From the NCBI RefSeq assembly GCF_003584645.1, contig NZ_AP017928.1, positions 3,758,395 through 3,822,394 on the forward strand: 64,000 nt of DNA, read 5' to 3'. This document shows, piece after piece, positions 17,708-27,497 of the stretch. How positions within the stretch are numbered: position 1 is the stretch's first letter; the number at the start of each line of letters is the position of its first letter. The notes beneath the pieces are model-generated. The model ran no database searches. It was not told the origin of the DNA and saw only the letters and a list, made by a program, of their open reading frames with translations. The translations under genes were made by a program, and so were the position numbers. This DNA comes from Methylocaldum marinum (lineage in GTDB: Bacteria; Pseudomonadota; Gammaproteobacteria; Methylococcales; Methylococcaceae).

Positions 17708-18576
17708 CGAAGCTCCGGCAAAGTATCTATGGCCTGAATATCCTCCGGGTCGAGACGGAGCTGCAAGACGCGCAGACTATCCGCGATGCTGGCCGGCTTG
17801 CTGGCCCCCGGGATGGGGATGATATGCTCGCCCTTGGCCAGCAGCCAGGCCAGCGCGATGCCATAGCGGGATGACCGATATTTTTCGGCCAGACGTCCGA
17901 ACAGCTCGCTTTGATTGAGACGCATGTGCCCGTAGTGTCCGCCGACCGGGCTATGCGGGACATAGGTAATGCCCTTCAGACCGCAATGCTCGATCACGCC
18001 GTTGGCGAAATCCCGCTTCTCGAAGGGATTGCAACGGTTCTGCACGGAAACGATGGGGACATGTTCGAGCGCGGCCTGGATCAAGTCCAGATCGCTGACA
18101 TTGGATAGACCGATATGCCTGATCTTGCCTTCGTCCCGGAGCTTGATCAGTTCCTCCAGAGAAGGCAGCAGCCCGATGTTGGCGTCGACCGCGTGCAACT
18201 GATAGATCTCGATGCAGTCCGTTTTCAGGTCCCTAAGGCTTTGTTCGCAGGATCGCCGCAGGAACTTCGGATCGCCGTCGATGACCCATTCGCCTCCGGG
18301 ACGTCTGAGACCGCCCTTGGTCGCGATCACGACCCGATCCCGTTTGCCCAGCCGCTCCAGGGCTTTGACGATCAGCCGCTCGTTGTGTCCGGTGTCGGAA
18401 TCGTCGAGACAATAGACATTGGCGGTATCGATGAAATTGCCTCCGGCCGCGAGAAAGGTTTCGATGACTTGAAACGCCTGCTCCTCGGAAGGCCTGCCTT
18501 GGATGGACAACGCCATGGCACCCAGGCCGATGGGCACGACCCGAATGCCGGTGCCATTGATTTCTCTCTGCGTCAT
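17704..18576 (-). CDS. Aldo/keto reductase
   Basis: 290 residues, a TIM-barrel NADPH-dependent oxidoreductase. The catalytic tetrad is visible: Asp in GNFIDTANVY, Tyr in the same motif, Lys in VVIATKGG and His in IEIYQLHAVD. The NADPH-binding end IPIPGASKPASIADSL is present. It reduces aldehydes or ketones, or oxidises alcohols, of unknown identity. It is followed by the EamA transporter gene with a 4-nt overlap. The SD-like GGAGGG just before the ATG supports the start. Confidence 0.9.
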   Translation of the reverse strand: MTQREINGTGIRVVPIGLGAMALSIQGRPSEEQAFQVIETFLAAGGNFIDTANVYCLDDSDTGHNERLIVKALERLGKRDRVVIATKGGLRRPGGEWVIDGDPKFLRRSCEQSLRDLKTDCIEIYQLHAVDANIGLLPSLEELIKLRDEGKIRHIGLSNVSDLDLIQAALEHVPIVSVQNRCNPFEKRDFANGVIEHCGLKGITYVPHSPVGGHYGHMRLNQSELFGRLAEKYRSSRYGIALAWLLAKGEHIIPIPGASKPASIADSLRVLQLRLDPEDIQAIDTLPELR

Positions 18577-18838
18577 GAAGTTTCCCTCCTGGCTGCGTTC
18601 GCCGCAGCAAACTGCCGATCGTTCGGAGGATCATAGCATCCTTGGCTTACGCCGTGTTCGTTGGCTCGAACTCCGGGCGCCGGGGCGAACATCGAGACCG
18701 TGTGCGGGCGGGACCTCCCCGCGGCATCCGGCTGCACGCCGCCGAATCCGCTTCGGACCGCTTGCGTTTACGCAATTTTTACGGGAGTGATAGAATGCGC
18801 GCATCGCAAATTCCGCCGATGTGCCCCGCCTGATCAGG

Positions 18839-19585
18839 ATGCCCGTCAAACCCAACGAACAGTCGATTCGGTCCGTTTCGCTCGAAATCAAATCGGGCTC
18901 CATTACGCTGCCGATCTTGAAATTATTGAACGGCGACACCGGGTTCGTTGCACAACAGCTGCAAGACAAGATCCGGCGGGCTCCGGATTTTTTCCGCAAT
19001 GCGCCGGTGGTGATCGATCTCGGCGAATTGCCCGACGATGCCGAGGTCGATTTCCGGGATTTGATTGATGTCCTGCACGATCACCATTTGATTCCGGTCG
19101 GAGCCCGCGGAGGGAGCCTCAAGCTGCAAACCGCCGCGCGCGACGCCAAACTGGCCATATTTCCGGAACACAAGCCGGAAACCGCCGCGGGCACCGCATC
19201 CGAGCCTGCCGCTACGAAAACCCCGTCAACCTCGCCGCGGGCGCCGGCCAAACCGTCGAGCGGCAGCAAACTGATCGAGCAGCCGGTCCGCTCAGGACAG
19301 CGGATTTACGCATCCGGCGCCGACCTGATCGTTCTGTCCCAGGTCAGTCCCGGAGCGGAAGTCATGGCGGACGGAAACATTCATATTTACGGTTCGCTCC
19401 GCGGTCGTGCCCTGGCCGGAGTACAGGGAAACCTGGATGCGCGGATTTTCTGCGCCGACCTGCAAGCCGAACTGATAGCCATCGGCGGGCATTACAAGAT
19501 CAGCGAAAACCTCGACGAGTCCATGCGTGGCAAGCCGGTGCAAATCTATTTGCGCGACAACTCGTTGATTATCGAAAACCTGTAA
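18839..19585 (+). CDS. minC: Septum site-determining protein MinC
   Basis: 248 residues from the ATG at 18839. A GTG at 18821 in the same frame would add six residues. The N-terminal domain (SVSLEIKSGSITLPILKLL, then FFRNAPVVIDLGEL) binds FtsZ. A proline/alanine-rich linker at about residues 110-145 leads to the C-terminal beta-helix domain (GQRIYASGADLIVLSQVSPGAEVMADGNIHIYGSLRGRALAG, then IFCADLQAELIAIGGHYKI). MinC inhibits FtsZ ring formation away from midcell and is recruited to the membrane by MinD, encoded 29 nt downstream. Confidence 0.94.
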   Translation: MPVKPNEQSIRSVSLEIKSGSITLPILKLLNGDTGFVAQQLQDKIRRAPDFFRNAPVVIDLGELPDDAEVDFRDLIDVLHDHHLIPVGARGGSLKLQTAARDAKLAIFPEHKPETAAGTASEPAATKTPSTSPRAPAKPSSGSKLIEQPVRSGQRIYASGADLIVLSQVSPGAEVMADGNIHIYGSLRGRALAGVQGNLDARIFCADLQAELIAIGGHYKISENLDESMRGKPVQIYLRDNSLIIENL

Positions 19586-19614
19586 ACAAAGCTTTTTGAA
19601 TCTGGAGAGTACGA

Positions 19615-20424
19615 GTGGCGAGAATTATCGTTGTGACTTCCGGAAAGGGCGGCGTCGGCAAAACGACCACGAGCGCCGCCCTTTCCATGGGATTGGCGCT
19701 GAACGGCCACCGCACCGCCGTCATCGATTTCGACATCGGGCTGCGCAACCTGGATCTCATCATGGGTTGCGAGCGGCGCGTGGTCTACGACTTCGTGAAC
19801 GTCATCAACCAGGAAGCCACCTTGAATCAGGCACTGATTCGGGATAAGCGCTGCGAGAATCTCTACATCCTGCCCGCTTCGCAAACCCGCGACAAGGAGG
19901 CGCTCACCCAGGAAGGCGTCGAGCGCGTGCTGAACGAATTGTCGGAAACCTTCGAATACGTCGTCTGCGATTCTCCCGCGGGGATCGAGCGCGGCGCCCA
20001 TCTCGCAATGTACTTTGCCGACGATGCGATCGTGGTCACCAACCCCGAGGTTTCTTCGGTCCGCGACTCGGACCGAATGCTGGGCATACTCGCCAGCAAA
20101 TCCCGCCGCGCCGAGCAGGGGCTGGAACCGATCAAGGAATATCTCCTGCTGACCCGCTATTCCCCCCAGCGCGTCAAACTGGGCGAAATGCTCAGTGTGG
20201 ACGACGTACAGGAGATTCTCGCCCTGCACCTTCTCGGCGTGATACCGGAATCGAAAGCGGTGCTCAGCGCCTCCAACGCCGGAACCCCGGTCATTCTCGA
20301 TGACAAAAGCGACGCCGGCCAGGCCTATGCCGATATGATACGCCGGTACTTGGGCGAAAATGTTCCTCACCGATTCCTCGAAGAGGAAAAGAAAGGCCTG
20401 TTCGGCCGGCTGTTCAGGGGCTAG
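19615..20424 (+). CDS. minD: Septum site-determining ATPase MinD
   Basis: 269 residues with a GTG start preceded by GGAGAG. The deviant Walker A is [14 protein letters not shown] at about residues 10-23. [27 protein letters not shown] and [21 protein letters not shown] (Walker B) follow. The C-terminal amphipathic membrane-targeting helix is [14 protein letters not shown]. MinD binds the membrane in its ATP form, carries MinC, and is released by MinE. The middle gene of minCDE, with 2 nt before minE. Confidence 0.97.
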   Translation: MARIIVVTSGKGGVGKTTTSAALSMGLALNGHRTAVIDFDIGLRNLDLIMGCERRVVYDFVNVINQEATLNQALIRDKRCENLYILPASQTRDKEALTQEGVERVLNELSETFEYVVCDSPAGIERGAHLAMYFADDAIVVTNPEVSSVRDSDRMLGILASKSRRAEQGLEPIKEYLLLTRYSPQRVKLGEMLSVDDVQEILALHLLGVIPESKAVLSASNAGTPVILDDKSDAGQAYADMIRRYLGENVPHRFLEEEKKGLFGRLFRG

Positions 20425-20426
20425 TT

Positions 20427-20711
20427 ATGGGACTCTTGGATTATTTTCGAAGTTCTCGGCCGTCGAGCGCGGCTATCGCCAAAGAGCGCCTGCAAATCCT
20501 GGTGGCGCACGAACGTTCGCAGCGTTCTCAACCGGATTATCTCGCCGCCATGCAAAAGGACTTGCTGGAAGTGATCCGCAAGTACGTGAATATCGAGCAG
20601 GACGCCATCACGGTTTCCATGGAACAGGATGAAAACCGCGAGATCCTGGAACTCAATATCGTTCTGCCCGACGATGACGAGCGCAAGCGAAGTCCGCGTC
20701 CTCGACGCTGA
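20427..20711 (+). CDS. minE: Cell division topological specificity factor MinE
   Basis: 94 residues. The N-terminal MLDYF-like membrane-targeting segment ([14 protein letters not shown]), the MinD-activating helix [14 protein letters not shown] and the C-terminal dimerisation domain ([36 protein letters not shown]) are all present. MinE stimulates MinD ATPase and drives pole-to-pole oscillation. It directly follows minD and ends the operon. Confidence 0.96.
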   Translation: MGLLDYFRSSRPSSAAIAKERLQILVAHERSQRSQPDYLAAMQKDLLEVIRKYVNIEQDAITVSMEQDENREILELNIVLPDDDERKRSPRPRR

Positions 20712-21014
20712 ACGGAACGCCTCGCGCGAAAACAATCCGCCGGTGCCGCCGCGGGGCCGGCGAAACTCGGAAGCGGTTCACCGGGCAGCCGAAAAAACCC
20801 GGGCGGAACAATTTCCGGCAGGTTTCGGTTGATCGGCACGGCGGGCCGATCGTGTAACATAAGGCCGTAATCACATTGCCTCGGCAACGGGGCAGGGTTT
20901 CGGCGCGATCTCCAGCCGCCTTAGGCAGCCCCCCACTCGACTGTACGCGACGAATTCAGCAGCGGCGATCGATACGGATTTTGAGCGTTTCCTCCAAAAG
21001 CGGATCATTCGACG
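20712..21014. other. Intergenic region between minE and the ABC1 kinase gene
   Basis: About 300 bases with no supported gene and no REP copy. TTGATCGGCACGGCGGGCCG followed by TGTAACATAAGG near 20825-20865 could be part of a promoter for the downstream gene, but this is weak. Confidence 0.35.
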
Positions 21015-22703
21015 ATGATACTTGAAACTCTAAGCGCGATGCGTGACCTGGGACGCTTGCACGACATTGCGTCCATCCTGATACGCTATGGTTTCGGCGA
21101 CATCGTCAAGCGACTGGGGCTTGAGCGCGTGCTGGAAAAGGCGGGGCGAGCGCTCAACTGGAGCCGGTTCGAGGAACTTCTGCGGCTCGAGCCCCCGCAG
21201 CGCGTGCGCAAGGCCATGGAAGAGATGGGTCCGACCTTCATCAAGTTCGGACAGATTCTCGCCACCCGCGTGGACTTGTTCCCTCCGGACTGGATCACGG
21301 AATTCGAAAAATTGCACGACCGGGTGCCGCCGCTTCCTTTCGAGCGGCTGAGACCGCAGCTCGAGGAAGACTTGAACGGTGCGGTCGGTGAAGTCTTTGT
21401 CGAGTTTGACGAAACCCCTTTGGCCGCCGCCTCCATCGCCCAGGTCCATCGCGCCCGTCTTCCCGACGGCCAGCAAGTGATCGTCAAGATTCGCCGCCCC
21501 GGGATTCGGCCGACTATCGAGGCGGACTTGCGCCTGCTCGAACGTCTAGTGGCGATCATCGAGCGCGAATTCCCCGATGTCAGCCGATTCCATCCCCAGG
21601 AAGTGCTGCGGCAATTCAAGATCTCGCTGCGCAACGAGCTGGATCTGCTCACCGAGGGAAGGAATACCGAGCGGGTGGCCGACAATTTCGCCGGGGATCC
21701 CACGATCGTGATACCCAAGGTCTATTGGGAATACTGCGGCGAGCGGATCAATGTTCAGCAATATATCGACGGGATTGCCGGACGCGATATCAAAGCGGTC
21801 GACACCGCGGGGCTGGATCGCAAGGTTCTGGCGCAGCGCGGGGCGGACGCCGTGCTGAAAATGGTGTTGATCGACGGTTTCTTCCACGCCGATCCGCACC
21901 CCGGCAACTTCATTTTCCTTTCCGGAAATCGCCTGGCTTTCATCGATTTCGGCATGGTCGGTTCGCTGTCGGAATCACGCCGGGACCAAGTGGTCGACAT
22001 GCTGAACGCCATCGTGGTACGGGATGCCGCCACGGTGGTGGATGTACTGCTCGACTGGGCGGCCGAAGCCGCGCCCAATACCGAGCGCCTGGTTGCCGAA
22101 GTGGGCATGTTCATCGACAAGTACCACGGTGTCGCGCTGAAGCAGCTCCGTCTGGGCGACATGCTCACGGAAATGACCAGTCTGATGCGCGACCACCAGC
22201 TTACCCTGCCGCCGGATTTGACCATGCTGTTCAAGGCCCTGATCACGCTCGAAGGGGCCGGACGCCAGCTCGACCCGGATTTCGATATCGTCGCTCAGGC
22301 CTCTCCCTTGTTGCAGCAAGCCAGCGTGCTTCGCTACCACCCGGAAACCTTGTTCAGGAAAGGGCAGCGCAATCTCGCCAGCCTGCTCTCGGTCTTGAGC
22401 ATCTTGCCGCAGGATGTCCGCAGGCTGATGAGGCTTCTTCGGAGCGGGGCCGTCAAGGTTCACGTGGATCTCAGCCAGCTTGACCGTTTCGGAATGCTCA
22501 TGGACCGGGCCGCCAGCCGGCTGACCGTCGGCATGGTGACCGCCTCGCTCATCATAGGATCGTCCATCGTCATGACCGTCAGCGGCGGTCCCACGCTGTT
22601 CGGCCTGCCCGCTCTCGGCGTTTTGGGATTTTCGGCGGCGGGTATCGGCGGATTATGGGTGCTGATTTCGATTTGGAAAACCTCGCACCGGGGAGAAAGA
22701 TAG
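21015..22703 (+). CDS. ABC1/UbiB-family atypical kinase
   Basis: 562 residues. The UbiB/AarF signature is clear: the KxGQ motif in GPTFIKFGQILATRVDLFPPDWITEFEKLHDRVPP, the Ala-rich nucleotide loop PLAAASIAQVHRARL, VIVKIRRPGI with the ATP-binding Lys, the catalytic-loop region DGFFHADPHPGNF and the metal-binding Asp in LAFIDFGMVG. Two hydrophobic helices close the C-terminus (LTVGMVTASLIIGSSIVMTV and GLPALGVLGFSAAGIGGLWVLI), consistent with membrane anchoring. Family members support ubiquinone biosynthesis or lipid handling. No ubi genes adjoin, so the canonical UbiB role is not certain and I leave out a symbol. Confidence 0.88.
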   Translation: MILETLSAMRDLGRLHDIASILIRYGFGDIVKRLGLERVLEKAGRALNWSRFEELLRLEPPQRVRKAMEEMGPTFIKFGQILATRVDLFPPDWITEFEKLHDRVPPLPFERLRPQLEEDLNGAVGEVFVEFDETPLAAASIAQVHRARLPDGQQVIVKIRRPGIRPTIEADLRLLERLVAIIEREFPDVSRFHPQEVLRQFKISLRNELDLLTEGRNTERVADNFAGDPTIVIPKVYWEYCGERINVQQYIDGIAGRDIKAVDTAGLDRKVLAQRGADAVLKMVLIDGFFHADPHPGNFIFLSGNRLAFIDFGMVGSLSESRRDQVVDMLNAIVVRDAATVVDVLLDWAAEAAPNTERLVAEVGMFIDKYHGVALKQLRLGDMLTEMTSLMRDHQLTLPPDLTMLFKALITLEGAGRQLDPDFDIVAQASPLLQQASVLRYHPETLFRKGQRNLASLLSVLSILPQDVRRLMRLLRSGAVKVHVDLSQLDRFGMLMDRAASRLTVGMVTASLIIGSSIVMTVSGGPTLFGLPALGVLGFSAAGIGGLWVLISIWKTSHRGER

Positions 22704-22786
22704 CTTCGGTTCGTGCCGACCGCCTGCGGCGGAATCGCCCTTGCGTTCCGCTCGGTCCTTGCAGGCAGGTCTTCTATTTTAGACGC

Positions 22787-23185
22787 TCAGCGGTCTTGTG
22801 CCGGAGGGGATGTCTCGGAACCCGTGGCGGCTACCGCGTCTTTCTCGATGACGGTGCGATCGTCCACTTTCAGAAAGGTGATGCCCTGATCCATCAGATA
22901 TCGGCATTCGGCGCGTTTCGCCGAGCCGACGTTGTTCCAAATCAGGGTGACATATTTCACGTGATCACTGTCGGACTCGGACGGGCTGTATGGATGAGTG
23001 CCGACTTCGGTCTTTACCGCCTCGGTGCATTTATCCAGTGCCAGAGTACTGAGCAAGTTCGACGTTTGCAGAAAGGCGCCCTGCATTTTTTCTTGCGGGG
23101 TTTCGCGAGTAGTGCCGACGATGACAAAACCGACGATGATCACGATGGCGAACCCGATTGCGCCTTTGACGACGTTCGACTCCAT
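22787..23185 (-). CDS. Small membrane-anchored hypothetical protein
   Basis: 132 residues from the ATG at 23185, chosen because AGAGGAAAT precedes it. The longer frame upstream lacks a ribosome site. It opens with one hydrophobic segment (VVKGAIGFAIVIIVGFVIVGTT), then a soluble part containing two cysteines (LDKCTEAVKTE and AKRAECRYLMDQGITFL) that could form a disulfide if periplasmic. The sequence SPSESDSDHVKYVTLIWNNVGSAKR is distinctive but not recognised. Single gene, convergent with the kinase gene. Function unknown. Confidence 0.6.
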   Translation of the reverse strand: MESNVVKGAIGFAIVIIVGFVIVGTTRETPQEKMQGAFLQTSNLLSTLALDKCTEAVKTEVGTHPYSPSESDSDHVKYVTLIWNNVGSAKRAECRYLMDQGITFLKVDDRTVIEKDAVAATGSETSPPAQDR

Positions 23186-23302
23186 GATTTCCTCTCTTAT
23201 AGTATGGTTGGAAACCAGGCGACTATAACAAAAAAACCGGGCCGCGAAACCGTCTACGTTGCGGAATTTCAATGATGGCCGGGAGCGGCCTGCAATGCCT
23301 GC

Positions 23303-23896
23303 TCACTTGATTTTCGCTTTTTCCGGCTTCTTTCGCCGTACGCTTTTCTGTACAGCCTTCGCGGCCGCCTCGAGGTCGAACCGCTCCGGCTCGAAATCGC
23401 CGGCCCATTCGCGCAGCTCCTCGTATTCCGGGCGGCCGGGATCCGCCAGGATTTCCAGCAGATTGGCATAGCCCCACGGCCCGCCGCAGTCCTCCGGCGG
23501 ACAGGCCCGCTCGCCGGCCAAAAGACGCGGTCCCAGGCCATCGTCCGGCAGCCGCTTCTCGATGGCGATTTCGTGCCACCAGTCATCGCCGAAGTCGTAC
23601 CAGTATCGAAATTTGCGGCGGTTTCCCAGGACATCGCTCAGCCGGGTCTTCTTTTCCGAAAGCAGCCTCGGCACGGAACCCGGCCCAAATGGGTCCGGAG
23701 TGGCATCTCCGACGCGTACTTTGCCCGCCTCGAATTCGTGCATATGGTAATCCTCCCAGCCCATGGCGGCCTGTATGACCTTGTGCAATTGTGCGAAGGT
23801 CAGGTCGTCCGTCACCAGCAACCGGCGCCAAATGGGCGGGTCTATATTCGACAAGGTGATACGGAGCGGGAGTAATTTCGCCGATATTTGTTCCAT
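23303..23896 (-). CDS. Plasmid pRiA4b ORF-3 family protein
   Basis: 197 residues from the ATG at 23896, with GGGAGA six bases upstream. The diagnostic pattern is present: LRITLSNIDPPIWRRLLV, LTFAQLHKVIQAAMGWEDYHMHEFEAG, FRYWYDFGDDWWHEIAIEKRL and CPPEDCGGPWGYANLLEIL. This domain (IS1096/TnpR-like pRiA4b ORF3) is widespread in bacteria as a passenger or stand-alone protein of unknown biochemical role. The C-terminus ends in a Lys/Arg-rich tail. No transposase is adjacent. It is followed by thiC on the same strand only in the upstream direction, so it is likely transcribed from its own promoter. Confidence 0.85.
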   Translation of the reverse strand: MEQISAKLLPLRITLSNIDPPIWRRLLVTDDLTFAQLHKVIQAAMGWEDYHMHEFEAGKVRVGDATPDPFGPGSVPRLLSEKKTRLSDVLGNRRKFRYWYDFGDDWWHEIAIEKRLPDDGLGPRLLAGERACPPEDCGGPWGYANLLEILADPGRPEYEELREWAGDFEPERFDLEAAAKAVQKSVRRKKPEKAKIK

Positions 23897-23916
23897 GCCC
23901 ATTCTCCCGGTTCGGC

Positions 23917-25986
<2,070 letters not shown>

Positions 25987-26143
25987 CTTACGGATAAAGG
26001 GCTAAGCTAAAGCAGAAACGGGGATTTGGCAAGGTAGGGAGCCACCCCGCTCATGGCGAATCGCGACTTTCGGAGAAAGTCGCGCATCGAAGGGAATCCT
26101 CCGGGCAAGGGACGAGCGTACGGAGATTACCAAGGAGGTATGA

Positions 26144-26323
26144 ATGGAAACGGTAATCGAACAGCTCATACGCACCTTTAACGGATACGGCTACGCCGTC
26201 GCCGGCGTCGTGATCGGCTTTTTCGACGATCCCGCCCAGGCGCGAGCGTGCGCCTTTCAGATCGTGAACCTCACCCAACAGGACGTCGACGTTTTCGGAA
26301 ATCAGCTGATAATGGTTCTTTAA
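26144..26323 (+). CDS. Small protein of 59 residues, unknown function
   Basis: A strong Shine-Dalgarno AAGGAGGT stands five bases before the ATG at 26144. The frame encodes METVIEQLIRTFNGYGYAVA, then GVVIGFFDDPAQARACAFQI and VNLTQQDVDVFGNQLIMVL. It looks like a compact alpha/beta protein rather than a membrane peptide: GYAVAGVVIGFFDDPAQARAC resembles the start of general-stress or heat-induced-type small domains that read GVFDDRAQAERA. It is isolated between the thiC riboswitch (divergent) and a repeat-rich stretch. The ribosome site and codon use argue for a real gene. A minus-strand frame covering the same DNA has no ribosome site. Confidence 0.6.
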   Translation: METVIEQLIRTFNGYGYAVAGVVIGFFDDPAQARACAFQIVNLTQQDVDVFGNQLIMVL

Positions 26324-26770
26324 ACCCGAAAACGGCAATCCGGTATTCCACGGTTACACTTTAAGGAAGCCCCGATAAGCCCTCTCCCTCCGGGAGAGGG
26401 CTGGGTGAGGGCCTGTTAAATCAATCCGTTGCACAGGCTGATTCTCCGAATTGGAGTCTTACGAATGGCCAAGGAAGTAAAGCCACAAGAGTTCCCTCTC
26501 CCTCCGGGACAAATCGGCACGACTGCCGATTTGCACGCGTGAGCGCCGCTTGCGGCTCCACACAGGGAATGTGAGGCGTAATTTGGCTGGGGTGAAGGCG
26601 ATCCGAATAGGACTTTACTTTACTTAACGCGCAGCAAAAATCCGGGCTTCCCTACAAGCGTGAAATCGCTCAAGAGTCGGGCTCGCCGGATTTGTCCGGG
26701 CGGGCGGGGCCATGGAAGCGGTCGGCCGCCTTTCCGGACCCGGAAGATCACCAAACCGCGCGCGCCGCCC
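26324..26770. repeat. Repeat-rich intergenic stretch
   Basis: CCCTCTCCCTCCGGGAGAGG plus GCTGGGTGAGGGCC at about 26382-26416 is a palindromic intergenic repeat, with related pieces at 26494-26600 (CCCTCTCCCTCCGGGACAAA, then a region also present near 47700-47890), 30199-30230 and 30305-30340. A gene is not supported here. Confidence 0.65.
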
Positions 26771-27199
26771 CTACCAGCTCCGAATGCCGGCCCGCGACGG
26801 GCGCGGGCGCGTCTGCGCGAGCCGTCGGTACAAGAACCAAAGCCGCCACAAGGATTCCGGAATTTCCGGCAAAACATGGTGCCGCAGCGCGGGATCGAAA
26901 AGCGTTTTGGGTTCGAACGCATCGAACGCGAGCAAGGTGTCGGCCGTAACCCTGCGGGCCTGAAACGCGTCGGTGGAAATCGGGACGATCAGCAAGCGTC
27001 CGCAATCGACCTCCGCTTCCGTCAGCGCCAACACCAGTTTCCCGTTGACCGTATCGGCTCCTTCGATCAGGCGTCCTCCCGCATCGCACCAATAGCCGCT
27101 GGTTTCCACAGCCACCCCGGTCGAACCCTCGAAACGCAAGTGAAACGTGTAGATCTCCAGGTCGGATTCCTTCTGGTTCTTGGGTGGATCAGACTTCAT
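26771..27199 (-). CDS. Hypothetical protein
   Basis: 142 residues. The central part looks like a beta-sandwich: LEIYTFHLRFEGSTGVAVETSGYWCDAGGRLIEGADTVNGKLVLALTEAEVDCGRLLIVPI, followed by VTADTLLAFDAFEPKTLFDPALRHHVLPEIPESLWRLWFLYRR. This resembles accessory domains of secreted or phage-tail-associated proteins, but I do not recognise a family. No signal peptide. Another frame (26748-27092) overlaps it; I prefer this one for its regular hydrophobic pattern. Divergent from the cyclase gene. Confidence 0.5.
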   Translation of the reverse strand: MKSDPPKNQKESDLEIYTFHLRFEGSTGVAVETSGYWCDAGGRLIEGADTVNGKLVLALTEAEVDCGRLLIVPISTDAFQARRVTADTLLAFDAFEPKTLFDPALRHHVLPEIPESLWRLWFLYRRLAQTRPRPSRAGIRSW

Positions 27200-27497
27200 C
27201 GACCGGGTCTCTTGATATTTCGTGCAAGCCTCAGACTAAGGCGTGACAATCGATGATTCCGTGACATATTTACCAATCTCGCTCCGTTGTGGATTTCACT
27301 ACGTATAATGTAGACGATTCCAAAAAATCGGTGCGGTGGAACCGTGGAATGTCACGGACGGTTTCAGCCCGCGAAGCGACCAAATCCGTGGCGACGAATT
27401 CTTGCGACCGGCCTTCTTTCCAGGATTTGATTGTAGTGATATCAGCCAATCACCGTTCCGCATTTCACGGCGTGAACCCGGGCGGTCAAGACGCCTT

